The notes: generated by a model not told the origin, from the letters alone. A stretch of DNA of 64,000 nt from Sphingobacterium chuzhouense (GCF_014692525.1 NZ_JACNYL010000004.1:124001-188000); one strand, 5' to 3'; positions 1-9,170 are shown, counted from the stretch's first letter. A program made the numbers and translations.

Positions 1-568
1 TATTGCGCTCGGAGCCCAGGTTAAAGTATTTGATAGCTCCGTATATCGCTTACGCAGACTGCAAAATAATGTAGGTAGTCGTGTTTTTACGTCTGTGATA
101 CAACCCATTGTGTTGAACAAAGCAGTTCGATCTTGTGATGTCGTCATCGGTGCCGTGAGAGCAACGAATGGTCGTTCTCCTTGTATCATCTCGGAAGATA
201 CTGTTTCTAAAATGAAACCGAATTCTGTGCTTATAGATGTGAGTATCGATCAGGGCGGATGTTTTGAAACATCTGAGGTGACTACGCATGACAAACCGGT
301 ATTCAGAAAATATGATGTAATACACTATTGTGTTCCTAATATTGCATCGCGTGTGGCACGTACTGCGACCTACGCCCTTACGAATATTATGACACCCCTG
401 CTTCTACAAATCGGAGAATGTGGAGGCATGAACAATATGATATGGTCTGATAAATGCATTCGTAGCGCAATTTATCTTTATCAAGGAATGTTAACGAATA
501 AAGACATTGCGGAAAAGTTTAACTTGCCATCGAAAGACCTGGATTTAATTATCGTAGCTAATCAATAA
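1..568 (+). CDS. ald: Alanine dehydrogenase, C-terminal part (5' end outside window)
   Basis: The frame is open from base 2 and ends with TAA at 566-568, giving about 188 C-terminal residues. The family oxidatively deaminates L-alanine to pyruvate with NAD+. Visible are the end of the NAD-binding fold (GAQVKVFD, then the ATNGRSPCIISED segment) and the SVLIDVSIDQGGCFETS block with the downstream HYCVPNIASRVARTAT block, both typical of alanine dehydrogenase / transhydrogenase alpha. The last 50 residues are less conserved, as is usual in Bacteroidota members. A secreted hydrolase gene follows after 4 nt. The N-terminal catalytic domain lies outside the window. Confidence 0.9.
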   Translation, partial: IALGAQVKVFDSSVYRLRRLQNNVGSRVFTSVIQPIVLNKAVRSCDVVIGAVRATNGRSPCIISEDTVSKMKPNSVLIDVSIDQGGCFETSEVTTHDKPVFRKYDVIHYCVPNIASRVARTATYALTNIMTPLLLQIGECGGMNNMIWSDKCIRSAIYLYQGMLTNKDIAEKFNLPSKDLDLIIVANQ

Positions 569-572
569 AAAA

Positions 573-1415
573 ATGAAATTTATTTATTCTATACTATTTG
601 TGGTGTTATTAAATTATTATACGCTAGCACAGGAGAAGGTTGCACTATATGCCGAAATCCCCAATGCGACGAAATCTGCGGAAGATTTAGAAGAGGAAAA
701 CATCCCCGTTTTGTATAAATATGAGTTGCCTAGCGCCAAACAGGCTGTATTGGTGATCCCAGGAGGGGGATACTCCCATGTGGCCATTAATCACGAAGGG
801 CATGAAATAGCCAAGGCGTTTAATGAGGAGGGTTATAGTGCTTTTGTACTGTATTATCGCTTGCCTAAAGATGAGTATATGGAAATACGGAAGATAGGGC
901 CTTTACAGGATGCGCAACGTGGTATGCAATATATTAGAGAGCATTATGACTTCGATAAGATTGGGGTAATAGGGTTTTCAGCAGGAGGTCACTTAGCATC
1001 ATCATTATCAAATCATTTTGATGACGTGAAAATTGAGAATCAGCATGCTATTGATTTAGCACCTGATTTTTCAGTATTGGTCTATCCTGTCATTTCGATG
1101 GATGATGAGATTACACACAAGGGGTCGAAGAAAAACTTGATAGGTGAGCAACCTCATTCGGATGATCTATTATATTTCTCTTTGGAGAAGCAGGTATCCA
1201 CGAAAACTCCACCTACCTTTTTGGTACATGCCGAAGATGATAAAGCAGTACCTGTTGCCAATGCATTACGTTACAAAGAAGCGTTGGACAGGGTGGGAGT
1301 AATCAATGATATGTTTATTTACAATACGGGTGGGCACGGTTTTGGCCTACATAACAAAACCGACGCTAGAAAATGGTCAGAAGTCATGTTTACTTGGTTA
1401 AAAGATTTGAAATGA
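573..1415 (+). CDS. Secreted alpha/beta hydrolase (acetyl-xylan-esterase / BD-FAE-like)
   Basis: 280 residues. An N-terminal hydrophobic signal peptide (about 1-19, ending LAQ) suggests export. The oxyanion motif PGGGY lies near residue 63, the nucleophile elbow GFSAGGH near 134 and the terminal GGHGFGLH holds the likely catalytic His; Asp in HAEDDKAVP is the probable acid. This motif set is that of dienelactone hydrolase / BD-FAE esterases that remove acetyl or feruloyl groups from plant polysaccharides. It starts 4 nt after ald, so co-transcription is possible. The substrate is not determined by sequence; a peptidase-like or other esterase role cannot be excluded. Confidence 0.75.
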   Translation: MKFIYSILFVVLLNYYTLAQEKVALYAEIPNATKSAEDLEEENIPVLYKYELPSAKQAVLVIPGGGYSHVAINHEGHEIAKAFNEEGYSAFVLYYRLPKDEYMEIRKIGPLQDAQRGMQYIREHYDFDKIGVIGFSAGGHLASSLSNHFDDVKIENQHAIDLAPDFSVLVYPVISMDDEITHKGSKKNLIGEQPHSDDLLYFSLEKQVSTKTPPTFLVHAEDDKAVPVANALRYKEALDRVGVINDMFIYNTGGHGFGLHNKTDARKWSEVMFTWLKDLK

Positions 1416-1460
1416 TTAAAGAAACTCATCGAAACCACATTAGAAGCAGAATAGGTAGCC

Positions 1461-2507
1461 TTAATCGAATGTAATATATTTTGTAATACTAATATTTACT
1501 TTACTGCCAATGGCAATCTTGGACAACGGGTATAAAATAGCATGCAAAGTAAGCTGTCCGTTGCTCAATATCAATTCCTTATAAAACCCACGAAAACGTA
1601 TGTCTTTCACATGAAATGTCCCTTGCGGATTTTCTTCGAAGGACACATCTTCTTGATGGATTCCAATCGTATGGTTTGATGAAATGCCCATGAGGGCAGC
1701 TTGGTTCGAAGATAAGATATTACTTTTTGCAAGCAGCTGTGCTGTGTAACTGTGGGTCGGTTCGTAATAAAGCTTTGTAGGAGAACCCTGCTCAATTATC
1801 TTTGCGTTTTTCATGACAATAAGTTCATCGGACAGGGCAAGAACCTCCGTGGGATCATGAGAGACCAAAAGTATGGTAAGGCCAGTATCTTCTACGATTT
1901 GCCGAATGTCTTGTTGCAACGCATCTCGAAACGCTGCATCTACTTGGTTAAACGGTTCATCCATGAGGAGTACCTCCGGCTCGTTTACTAAAGCACGTGC
2001 AATAGCCACTCGTTGCTTTTCCCCACCACTCAAATCAGCTACCCGTTGCTGGTCAAGATGAAGAATCTTTAGCCTATTTAACGTTTCACGTGTCTTAGAC
2101 TCTTTCAGCGAAAGATTGGTGTTAGGTAATTGAGAAGCGACATTATCCCAAACTTTTGCATACAGATTTAGATCATCAAACCCCTGTGATACGAACTTCA
2201 TAGCATCGTGCCCAGGAATAAGTTTATCTTTACGTGTGGGAACCAACCACCCGCGGTAGCGAACTTCTCCCGATGAAGGTTCTAATAGGCCGTAGATAAG
2301 TTTTAATAATGTGCTTTTACCACTTCCTGATTCTCCGATGATCGCTGTAATCTTTCCCTCACGTATACCAAAATCAACCTTATTGACTGCAATAACTTCC
2401 CGCTTCGCCTGAAAAGCGTGCGAAAGGTTTTCGCCATAAATAAGAGGCAGCCCTACCTTTTGTTGGTCATTCGGGATATATTGACAAGAAGAGGTTTGTT
2501 GCGCCAT
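1461..2507 (-). CDS. ABC transporter ATP-binding protein with C-terminal TOBE-like region
   Basis: 348 residues. Walker A GESGSGKST at 58-66, Q-loop Gln near 108, signature LSGGEKQR at 159-166, Walker B LLMDEP at 180-185 and H-loop SHD at 216-218 are all intact, so it should hydrolyse ATP. Residues from about 260 on form a beta-rich tail resembling the TOBE domain of PotA/FbpC/ModC-type importer ATPases. No permease or binding protein lies next to it, so the transported substrate is unknown. It is convergent with the upstream hydrolase, with 45 nt between the stops, and it starts 33 nt after the stop of the outer membrane protein gene transcribed in the same direction. Confidence 0.8.
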   Translation of the reverse strand: MAQQTSSCQYIPNDQQKVGLPLIYGENLSHAFQAKREVIAVNKVDFGIREGKITAIIGESGSGKSTLLKLIYGLLEPSSGEVRYRGWLVPTRKDKLIPGHDAMKFVSQGFDDLNLYAKVWDNVASQLPNTNLSLKESKTRETLNRLKILHLDQQRVADLSGGEKQRVAIARALVNEPEVLLMDEPFNQVDAAFRDALQQDIRQIVEDTGLTILLVSHDPTEVLALSDELIVMKNAKIIEQGSPTKLYYEPTHSYTAQLLAKSNILSSNQAALMGISSNHTIGIHQEDVSFEENPQGTFHVKDIRFRGFYKELILSNGQLTLHAILYPLSKIAIGSKVNISITKYITFD

Positions 2508-2540
2508 AGAGAATCTTGAATCTTGTGTGGCACAAAAGTA

Positions 2541-3329
2541 TTAAAACCCTAACGTCAATCCAAAAGTCAAATTATTTAAGTTCTCTTGATTAGGACTATT
2601 TTCGAACATATCATTCATATAATATTTAGCGAAAACACCCAATGATCCAAAACCTATCCTTGCGAATGCGCCATATTGAAAGCTTGCCAAATTATAGTTA
2701 TCCTTGAACTTTTGTTTGCCATGTTCTTCACTTTTGAGTCGCTGTGTTCCTTTGAGCAGAATACCCGTCATGGCACCAAAGGCAATTTTGGGTCGGTGTC
2801 CATGATGATTTCTGCGTCCCCGCCATTCGAAACTTAATGGTGTGCGAAGATAGGTAGAGGTAAATATATTCTTTTTATAGGTGATATCAGACGGACTATA
2901 AGCCAATGGGGTTGCTTCCGTGTCTAGAATAATATCATTTTTTAACCGAAGGTAATTCCATTCGAAGCCTGCAGATACATACATTTTGAAAGCATCGTTG
3001 AAACGAACACCGAATTGGGCAATATCGAATCCAAAATTAGATGCTTTCTTGTATTTCAAAAATTGATTTTCTTCTCCTAATGTAAAGCTACCGTCGTCCA
3101 TAAGACGTGAAAACCCCCAATCTATCCGGGTAAAGGTAAGACCGCCAAATACACGAGGATATTTGATTACGTTGCCATGGTCGTCATAGTCTTTTTTTCC
3201 TAAAGTTGGCTCGAGATCGATTTTTCTGGTGAGCGTATCATCGCTTTCGTCTTCTTGGGCAAAAGAATGTTGTACGGAGAAAAGTAACGTTATACCGATT
3301 AATCCTGTAAATAATAAATTCTTTTTCAT
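2541..3329 (-). CDS. Outer membrane beta-barrel protein, unknown function
   Basis: 262 residues with an N-terminal signal peptide (MKKNLLFTGLIGITLLFSVQHSFAQ region, cleavage near 25). The mature part alternates polar and hydrophobic residues in strand-length stretches and ends in Phe (GLTLGF), a common outer membrane beta-barrel signature. It starts 6 nt after the stop of the membrane-anchored protein gene and follows the ECF sigma gene, so sigma, anti-sigma-like protein and barrel form one operon. I do not recognise a specific family. The operon suggests an envelope component controlled by, or sensed by, the sigma module. Confidence 0.65.
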   Translation of the reverse strand: MKKNLLFTGLIGITLLFSVQHSFAQEDESDDTLTRKIDLEPTLGKKDYDDHGNVIKYPRVFGGLTFTRIDWGFSRLMDDGSFTLGEENQFLKYKKASNFGFDIAQFGVRFNDAFKMYVSAGFEWNYLRLKNDIILDTEATPLAYSPSDITYKKNIFTSTYLRTPLSFEWRGRRNHHGHRPKIAFGAMTGILLKGTQRLKSEEHGKQKFKDNYNLASFQYGAFARIGFGSLGVFAKYYMNDMFENSPNQENLNNLTFGLTLGF

Positions 3330-3335
3330 AATAGA

Positions 3336-4085
3336 TTATCTTCTTTTTTTACTACGGTTTTTCACTAAACTATTGACTATATCGAGACGAAGAAACCCTT
3401 CTTCATCTTTACTGAATTGAATGGTTGTGTTATCAGTAGGGTTTAACGCATCTGATATTTTGTTCAAGATACCGGGCACGATACCTTCGGCCGGTTTTCG
3501 ACTAGAAGCAAGCATACTTTCTTCTGTTTCCGGACTATCAATTAGTGGAGCGATAGGCGGTACACTGACAGCATACTCCTGCGGTGCTTTGTCATCTATA
3601 TTAAGACCGGCTGTAAGGGATGGTGAAACACCGGCAGGTTTGAGCTCCACGAGTTCCAGATGGCGTTCTTCCGGTTTGCTAACGGGATTTTTTTGTTTGA
3701 GCCTGGAAGCACTCTGCACAGACGCTTGTATCTTCGTTACCTCTTGTTCTGATTGCTCCGTATATCCTTTTATTACAGGATCAACAGGTTGAACTGGTAT
3801 GGAGGATTCTTGCGCAGTATTTGTCGGCGTTGTCGATACCTCGTTTTGTGCCATGGTTGGTATATCACCTGCAGGTGTAGACTGCATAATAATATATAAT
3901 AATGCGATCAAGCCAAGACACCCAATAGCCATTGCAGCATAACCTATCCAACTAACTTTTTTGACAGGAATGATCTTTTCTTGCTCCAGTTGCCCTTCTA
4001 TCTGATGCCAGATATCCTCCCTTGGCGGCGCGGTATGATTGCTCAGTTGCTCCTTGAATAATTCGTCTAGTTCTTTATCGTTCAT
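3336..4085 (-). CDS. Single-pass membrane protein, probable anti-sigma factor
   Basis: 249 residues. A polar N-terminal segment of about 45 residues (MNDKELDELFKEQL, then PPREDIWHQIE) is followed by one transmembrane segment near 48-68 (WIGYAAMAIGCLGLIALLYIIM) and a low-complexity Pro/Ser/Glu-rich periplasmic part. This layout and the position directly after an ECF sigma gene, with start and stop overlapping as ATGA, fit a Bacteroidota anti-sigma factor. No zinc-binding ZAS motif is seen, so assignment rests on topology and context. Confidence 0.6.
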   Translation of the reverse strand: MNDKELDELFKEQLSNHTAPPREDIWHQIEGQLEQEKIIPVKKVSWIGYAAMAIGCLGLIALLYIIMQSTPAGDIPTMAQNEVSTTPTNTAQESSIPVQPVDPVIKGYTEQSEQEVTKIQASVQSASRLKQKNPVSKPEERHLELVELKPAGVSPSLTAGLNIDDKAPQEYAVSVPPIAPLIDSPETEESMLASSRKPAEGIVPGILNKISDALNPTDNTTIQFSKDEEGFLRLDIVNSLVKNRSKKRR

Positions 4086-4627
4086 AACCCGATATTTTCA
4101 ATTTTCATCAATTTCTCTTTAAGCCACTGTCTTGCCCTGGACAGCTGTGATTTGGAATTACCCTCACTAATGGAGAGCATAGCTGAAATCTCCTTGTGTG
4201 AGTAGCCCTCAATCACATATAAGTTAAAGACCGTTCGATAACCCAAAGGGAGCGCTGTTATCATTGCCAACAGATCTTTATACCGCAAGTTTTCATCGCT
4301 CTCCGAGCGACTATCTGCCATTGGGTAATCCTGCGTAAGCGGCTCAAAATAATGTCTGCTCTTATTCCGATGTAGTTCAATCGCTGTGTTGACCATGATT
4401 TTGCGAATCCACCCTTCTAATGAGCCCTTGTTGTCAAACAACTGTCCTTTTGTAAACACCTTGATGAATCCCGCTTGGAGGATTTCCTCTGCTTCTGATT
4501 CATTTTGTGCATACCGTAAACACACACTAAACATTCGACCGGATAAAGTTTGATACAATTGAAACTGTGCTTTGCGGTTTCCCGCTAGACAGGCATTCCA
4601 TAAGGTATCTAAATTCATGTTATCCAA
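4082..4627 (-). CDS. ECF-type RNA polymerase sigma-70 factor
   Basis: 181 residues. Region 2 covers about residues 20-90 (FSVCLRYAQNESEAEEILQ, helix that contacts core polymerase and the -10 element) and region 4 about 115-175 (LPLGYRTVFNLYVIEGYSHKEIS, then a helix-turn-helix ending in SRARQWLKEKL). It heads a three-gene operon with the anti-sigma-like protein, whose ATG overlaps its stop. The regulon is not visible from sequence. The upstream neighbours tsaE and porX run in the same direction, separated by 65 nt. Confidence 0.88.
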   Translation of the reverse strand: MDNMNLDTLWNACLAGNRKAQFQLYQTLSGRMFSVCLRYAQNESEAEEILQAGFIKVFTKGQLFDNKGSLEGWIRKIMVNTAIELHRNKSRHYFEPLTQDYPMADSRSESDENLRYKDLLAMITALPLGYRTVFNLYVIEGYSHKEISAMLSISEGNSKSQLSRARQWLKEKLMKIENIGL

Positions 4628-4692
4628 TTTTCAGATTAGTCTTTGTTAAAAAGACGATGGTGGTTGTAGAAAGGTTGCATGAAGAAGAAAAA

Positions 4693-5103
4693 TTATTTTA
4701 TAACGATGGTTCTGCTGCTTGGTGAAGTAACGGTAAGCGTTATCTGCCGAGACTCTTCCGGAAGGAGATTGGGGATTTTTTCTGGCCATTCTACAAAGCA
4801 ATAGGCATCTGTGTAAAAATATTCCTCGTATCCCATATCTAATGCTTCTTCTTCATGTTTTAAACGATAGAAATCAAAATGATATATCGCACCCTGGGGA
4901 GAACTATATTCATTAACGATGGAGAATGTAGGACTGCTGGTACTATCAGATACACCCAAAGCCTTACACAACGAGCTGACAAATGTTGTCTTCCCCGCAC
5001 CCATGTCACCATAAAGCAAAAAAATCCTATCGTTTGGAAAACTAGATAGTATTTGCTTTGCAGCAGCATCTAATTCTTGAAGATTGTTTACTGTGATGTT
5101 CAT
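4693..5103 (-). CDS. tsaE: tRNA threonylcarbamoyladenosine biosynthesis ATPase TsaE
   Basis: 136 residues, normal for the family. Walker A GDMGAGKTT lies at 32-40, followed by the conserved TSSPTFSIVNEY switch and the HFDFYRL / DMGYEEYF / CFVEWPEKI blocks characteristic of TsaE. With TsaB, TsaC and TsaD it makes N6-threonylcarbamoyl-adenosine at position 37 of ANN-decoding tRNAs. It begins 18 nt after the stop of porX and is probably co-transcribed with it. Confidence 0.93.
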   Translation of the reverse strand: MNITVNNLQELDAAAKQILSSFPNDRIFLLYGDMGAGKTTFVSSLCKALGVSDSTSSPTFSIVNEYSSPQGAIYHFDFYRLKHEEEALDMGYEEYFYTDAYCFVEWPEKIPNLLPEESRQITLTVTSPSSRTIVIK

Positions 5104-5121
5104 TATAGTAATTCAAAAGTA

Positions 5122-6678
5122 TTATTTGGGTGTATAAACCGCATACGGAATAATCATCTCTTCCAAGGAGATCCCCCCGTGCTGAAAAGTTTCGTTATAA
5201 TAGTTGACGAAATGATTGTAGTTGTTCGGATAAACAAAGAAATAATCATCCTTGGCAAACACAAATGCAGAGCTTACATGAAGCTTCGGAAGTTGTGCGT
5301 CATATGGGTTTTTAATCACAAATACTTCTTTGTTTTTATAGTTCAAATTTCTTCCCTGTTTATACCGCAAGTTCGTGTTCGTATTTCTATCACCAATAAT
5401 CTTACTTGGTTTCTTCACCCGTATCGTGCCATGGTCGGTTGTAATGATAACGCGTACATTTCGCTGTGCAAGCCATTTTAAAGCATCTAATAATGGAGAA
5501 TGCTCAAACCAAGATAACGTTAACGAACGGTAAGCCCTTTCGTCGTTTGCCAATTCCCGGATCATCGCCATATCTGTTCGCGCATGCGAAAGCATATCGA
5601 CAAAGTTGTAAACCAAGACATTTAGATCGTTTTGCATGAGGTTGTTCAGCGATTCAACGACCTCCCTACCTTGGTTTAATGTGATTATTTTATGATAGGA
5701 ATGTTTTAAATCCCGACGATAGATGCGGTTGATCTGATCAGCTAAAAATTTATCTTCATATAAGTTTTTTCCCCCCTCATCATCATCATTTTGCCAAAGG
5801 TCGGGAAATCTTTTCTCCATTTCTAAGGGAGTTAGACCGCTAAAAATAGCATTTCTTGCATATTGGGTAGCCGTAGGCAAGATGCTGTAATAGGCGTCTT
5901 CCTCCTCCAGTCTGTAATAATCTGTTATGATTTCGTTGATTACTTTCCATTGGTCGTAGCGTAAGTTATCAATCAAGAAGAAAAAAGTAGGTCGCTCCTT
6001 GTCTAATTTGGGAAATACCTTATTCTTAAATAATTGATGTGACTGGATCGGGCCTTCTTCCTTGTTTTGTATCCAATTTATATAATTCTTTTCTATAAAC
6101 TTCGAGAAAAGGGTGTTGGCATCTGCCTTTTGCATCGTAAGAATCTCGTGCATGCCAACATCCTCCAACTTTTGCAATGAAAGTTCCCAATAGATCAGTT
6201 TGCGATAAGCCTCAATCCACTGTTTATAATCTAAATCGTCATTAATGGTCATTCCTAGGTTTCGGAACTCTTGCTGATAAGCCATGGAGGTTTTTTCGCT
6301 GACCAAACGTTTATTTTCGGTGAACTTTTTTATCGTCAAGACGATCTGCTTGGGATTGACGGGTTTTATCAGATAATCATCAATTTTAGAACCAATCGCA
6401 TCTTCCATCAGATGTTCCTCTTCATTCTTTGTTACCAATACAGTAGGAATAGTTGGGTTGATAGTTTTCAATATAGCAAGTGTCTCCAATCCGGTTTTAC
6501 CCGGCATATTCTCATCAAGAAAAACCAGATCAAAAGGTTCGTTTTGAAAAGCATCCACTGCGTCGTTACCGTTATTAACGGTTTTAACCCGATAACCTCT
6601 CTCTTCCAATAATAGAATATGAGGCCTTAAAAATTCAATTTCGTCATCAGCCCACAATATATGTATCTTCTGTATCAT
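5122..6678 (-). CDS. porX: PorX: response regulator with PglZ-type phosphatase domain (type IX secretion control)
   Basis: 518 residues. An N-terminal receiver domain (about 1-120) has the acidic pocket ADDE at 10-13, phospho-acceptor Asp55 in VFLDENMPG and the switch Lys in LIKPVNP. A helical linker follows, then a C-terminal alkaline-phosphatase-like PglZ domain with the metal site FFLIDNLRYDQW, nucleophile region LPTATQYARNA and TTDHGTIRV. In Porphyromonas gingivalis PorX acts with PorY to control type IX secretion genes and its PglZ domain cleaves oligonucleotide signals; those roles come from the family. No other type IX secretion gene is present in this window. Confidence 0.92.
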   Translation of the reverse strand: MIQKIHILWADDEIEFLRPHILLLEERGYRVKTVNNGNDAVDAFQNEPFDLVFLDENMPGKTGLETLAILKTINPTIPTVLVTKNEEEHLMEDAIGSKIDDYLIKPVNPKQIVLTIKKFTENKRLVSEKTSMAYQQEFRNLGMTINDDLDYKQWIEAYRKLIYWELSLQKLEDVGMHEILTMQKADANTLFSKFIEKNYINWIQNKEEGPIQSHQLFKNKVFPKLDKERPTFFFLIDNLRYDQWKVINEIITDYYRLEEEDAYYSILPTATQYARNAIFSGLTPLEMEKRFPDLWQNDDDEGGKNLYEDKFLADQINRIYRRDLKHSYHKIITLNQGREVVESLNNLMQNDLNVLVYNFVDMLSHARTDMAMIRELANDERAYRSLTLSWFEHSPLLDALKWLAQRNVRVIITTDHGTIRVKKPSKIIGDRNTNTNLRYKQGRNLNYKNKEVFVIKNPYDAQLPKLHVSSAFVFAKDDYFFVYPNNYNHFVNYYNETFQHGGISLEEMIIPYAVYTPK

Positions 6679-6710
6679 TTATTTTTAACATTAATTAACT
6701 TCATTCTCCT

Positions 6711-6718
6711 TATCTTTG
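6711..6718 (+). promoter_or_regulatory. Candidate Bacteroidota -7 element for the HD phosphohydrolase gene
   Basis: TATCTTTG matches the TAnnTTTG -7 consensus and lies about 106 nt before the TTG start at 6825. No clear TTTG is found at the -33 position, so this is a motif match only. Confidence 0.4.
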
Positions 6719-6824
6719 CGCTTAATTTAGACATCCGAAAGCGCTAAAGGCACGTATCTCTTCCGCCATTAAGGACTTTTTAGTAGAGGAATTTAAATAT
6801 AATAATATAAATCGTAGCTTAAAG

Positions 6825-8078
6825 TTGAATAAGAAAAAAATAATTAATGACCCAGTATACGGATTTGTCACTATTCCGTCGGCTTTTATTTTCGATCTTA
6901 TTCAACACCCGTACTTGCAAAGACTGCGTTATATCAAACAAGTGAGCATGACGCATTTGGTGTATCCGGGGGCACTTCACACGCGTTTCCAACACGTCAT
7001 TGGCGCCATGCATCTCATGTCGTTGGCAATTGACACACTTCGTAATAAAAATATATCCATCAGCACCGAAGAGGAAGAAGCTGTTTTGATCGCGATATTG
7101 TTGCATGATATTGGCCATGGGCCGTTTTCGCATTCATTAGAACATACGCTTATTGAGGGCGTGTCCCATGAAATGCTTTCGTCGTTATTAATGGATAAAT
7201 TGAACGAAGAGTTCGATGGCAGACTGTCCTTGGCGATTACTATTTTTAACGATCAGTATCCCAGAAAGTTTTTTCATCAATTAGTTTCTAGTCAACTGGA
7301 CATGGATCGTATGGATTATCTCAATCGGGATAGTTTTTTTACTGGTGTGTCGGAAGGCGTTATTTCCTTTGACCGTATCATCACCATGCTTAATGTACAG
7401 CAGGGTGAGCTAGTCGTGGAAGCAAAGGGAATCTATTCCATTGAAAAATTCTTGATTGCTCGGCGCCTTATGTATTGGCAAGTTTATTTACATAAAACAG
7501 TTATAAGTGCAGAACAGATACTTATTAAGATTCTGTATCGTGCTAAAGAATTGGCGACACAAGGACGTACTTTATTTGCGACAACGGCTTTAAGCCATTT
7601 TTTAACAAATAAAATTAATCACCGTAATTTTTTGGAAGATACTCGCCATTTAGATTGGTTTACCCGTTTAGACGATACAGATATCATGTCGGCTTTGAAA
7701 GAATGGGTGTATGAGGAAGACGAAATATTGAGTACGCTTTGTCGAAAATTAATGAACAGAGACCTTCCGCGCACAGAACTTAGAAATACGCCTTTTTTGG
7801 AAACGGAAGTAGATTTAGTACGGGAAAAAGTGAAAGCTTATTTTGATTTGGAAGAAAACGAAGTGGACTACTTCGTGTATGTACAAGTCATTCAAAACAG
7901 CGCCTATGACATACAGCATAATAATATTAAAATCATCAATAACAGAGGTTATGTTCAGGACATTACGGAAGCCTCTGATGTTTCTAATATAGAAGCATTG
8001 GCAAAACGTGTGGTTAAGTTTGCCATTTCCTATCCAAAGGAAATAGGACATCCGCTGGATGAGGGGAATAATTTCTAA
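6825..8078 (+). CDS. HD-domain phosphohydrolase (dNTPase / SAMHD1-like)
   Basis: 417 residues. Metal-binding residues of the HD superfamily are visible: His in HTRFQHVIGAMH, the HD pair in LLHDIGHGPFSHSLEH, and Asp in LDMDRMDYLNRD. The RFQH...DIGHGPFSH pattern is that of dGTPase / SAMHD1-like dNTP triphosphohydrolases. The start is TTG; no in-frame ATG lies nearby upstream and the first residues (MNKKKIINDPVYGFV) match the usual family N-terminus. It is followed by lpxD after 34 nt. Whether it acts on dNTPs or another nucleotide is not shown by sequence. Confidence 0.85.
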   Translation: MNKKKIINDPVYGFVTIPSAFIFDLIQHPYLQRLRYIKQVSMTHLVYPGALHTRFQHVIGAMHLMSLAIDTLRNKNISISTEEEEAVLIAILLHDIGHGPFSHSLEHTLIEGVSHEMLSSLLMDKLNEEFDGRLSLAITIFNDQYPRKFFHQLVSSQLDMDRMDYLNRDSFFTGVSEGVISFDRIITMLNVQQGELVVEAKGIYSIEKFLIARRLMYWQVYLHKTVISAEQILIKILYRAKELATQGRTLFATTALSHFLTNKINHRNFLEDTRHLDWFTRLDDTDIMSALKEWVYEEDEILSTLCRKLMNRDLPRTELRNTPFLETEVDLVREKVKAYFDLEENEVDYFVYVQVIQNSAYDIQHNNIKIINNRGYVQDITEASDVSNIEALAKRVVKFAISYPKEIGHPLDEGNNF

Positions 8079-8100
8079 AGAAAAATAGTAATAAAAAGTA

Positions 8101-8108
8101 TACATTTG
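8101..8108 (+). promoter_or_regulatory. Candidate -7 promoter element immediately before lpxD
   Basis: TACATTTG matches TAnnTTTG but ends only 4 nt before the lpxD ATG at 8113. If used, the transcript would be leaderless or nearly so. No clear -33 TTTG is present at the right distance. Confidence 0.3.
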
Positions 8109-8112
8109 TAAG

Positions 8113-9156
8113 ATGCAATTTACTGCAAATCAAATAGCAACATTATTAAACGGATACGTTGAAGGCAATCCTGATGTCCTTGTAAATCAATTGGCTAAGA
8201 TTGAAGAGGGTGACGAGGGGGCACTGGCTTTTTTGTCAAATCCCAAATACGAACACTTCCTTTATGAAACGAAAGCGTCCGTCGTTATCGTTAATCAGGA
8301 CCTGCAGTTGATTAAACCCGTTAAAATTAGTTTAATCCGTGTAAAAGATGCATACTCAGCTTTTTCAGAGCTTTTGCGTATCTATGATCAATTACGTAAA
8401 GAACGGAGCGGAATCGAAGAGCCTTCTTACATCCATGAATCGGCAAACATAGGGCAAGATCTATATTTAGGTGCTTTTTCCTATATTGGACGAGATGTTA
8501 TAATTGGTAATCGGGTGAAGATATACCCTCAAGTATACATTGGAGATGGCGTTACTATTGGGGATAATACGGTGGTTTATCCCGGAGTTAGAATTTATTA
8601 CGATAGTAAAATTGGAGATAATGTTGTGCTTCATAGTGGGGTGATAGTAGGTAGTGACGGGTTTGGTTTTGCACCACAAAAAGATGGTACTTACAGTAAA
8701 GTGCCCCAGATTGGAAATGTTGTTATTGAAGATAATGTAGAGGTAGGTGCTAATACCGTAATAGACCGCGCCACACTTGGTTCCACGACCATTCGTAAAG
8801 GCGTGAAATTGGATAACCTTATACAGATAGCCCATAATGTAGAAATTGGTGCCAATACCGTAGCGGCAGCACAAACAGGTATTTCCGGAAGTACGAAGAT
8901 TGGGGAGAATGTAGTCTTAGGCGGACAGGTAGGTGTAGTAGGCCATATTCAAGTAGCGACGGGATCACAGATTCAAGCTCAATCGGGCATAAATAGATCT
9001 ATTGACCAAGAAAATAAAAAATGGGGAGGGAGTCCTGCTATGCCCTATAACAGTAACTTGCGCTCGCAAGTTATCTACAGCAGGCTGCCCGTATTGGAGC
9101 AACGTGTTGCTGAACTGGAAGCCCGTCTGAAAGAACTCGATAACGAAACTCGATAA
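8113..9156 (+). CDS. lpxD: UDP-3-O-(3-hydroxyacyl)glucosamine N-acyltransferase LpxD
   Basis: 347 residues, standard length. The N-terminal uridine-binding domain (about 1-100) has the KIEEGDEGALAFLSNPKY block, followed by a left-handed beta-helix of hexapeptide repeats (about 105-305) and a C-terminal helix (VLEQRVAELEARLKEL). The catalytic His is in IAHNVEIGANT. It adds the N-linked acyl chain in the third step of lipid A synthesis, in the cytoplasm. It lies directly before lpxC/fabZ (14 nt) and lpxA. Confidence 0.96.
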   Translation: MQFTANQIATLLNGYVEGNPDVLVNQLAKIEEGDEGALAFLSNPKYEHFLYETKASVVIVNQDLQLIKPVKISLIRVKDAYSAFSELLRIYDQLRKERSGIEEPSYIHESANIGQDLYLGAFSYIGRDVIIGNRVKIYPQVYIGDGVTIGDNTVVYPGVRIYYDSKIGDNVVLHSGVIVGSDGFGFAPQKDGTYSKVPQIGNVVIEDNVEVGANTVIDRATLGSTTIRKGVKLDNLIQIAHNVEIGANTVAAAQTGISGSTKIGENVVLGGQVGVVGHIQVATGSQIQAQSGINRSIDQENKKWGGSPAMPYNSNLRSQVIYSRLPVLEQRVAELEARLKELDNETR

Positions 9157-9170
9157 ATTTCCTAAATAGA

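Noticed and set aside
4082-4627. Naming this sigma factor SigP because it lies near porX
   Set aside because: Adjacency alone is not enough; it has its own membrane partner and no specific SigP feature was recognised.
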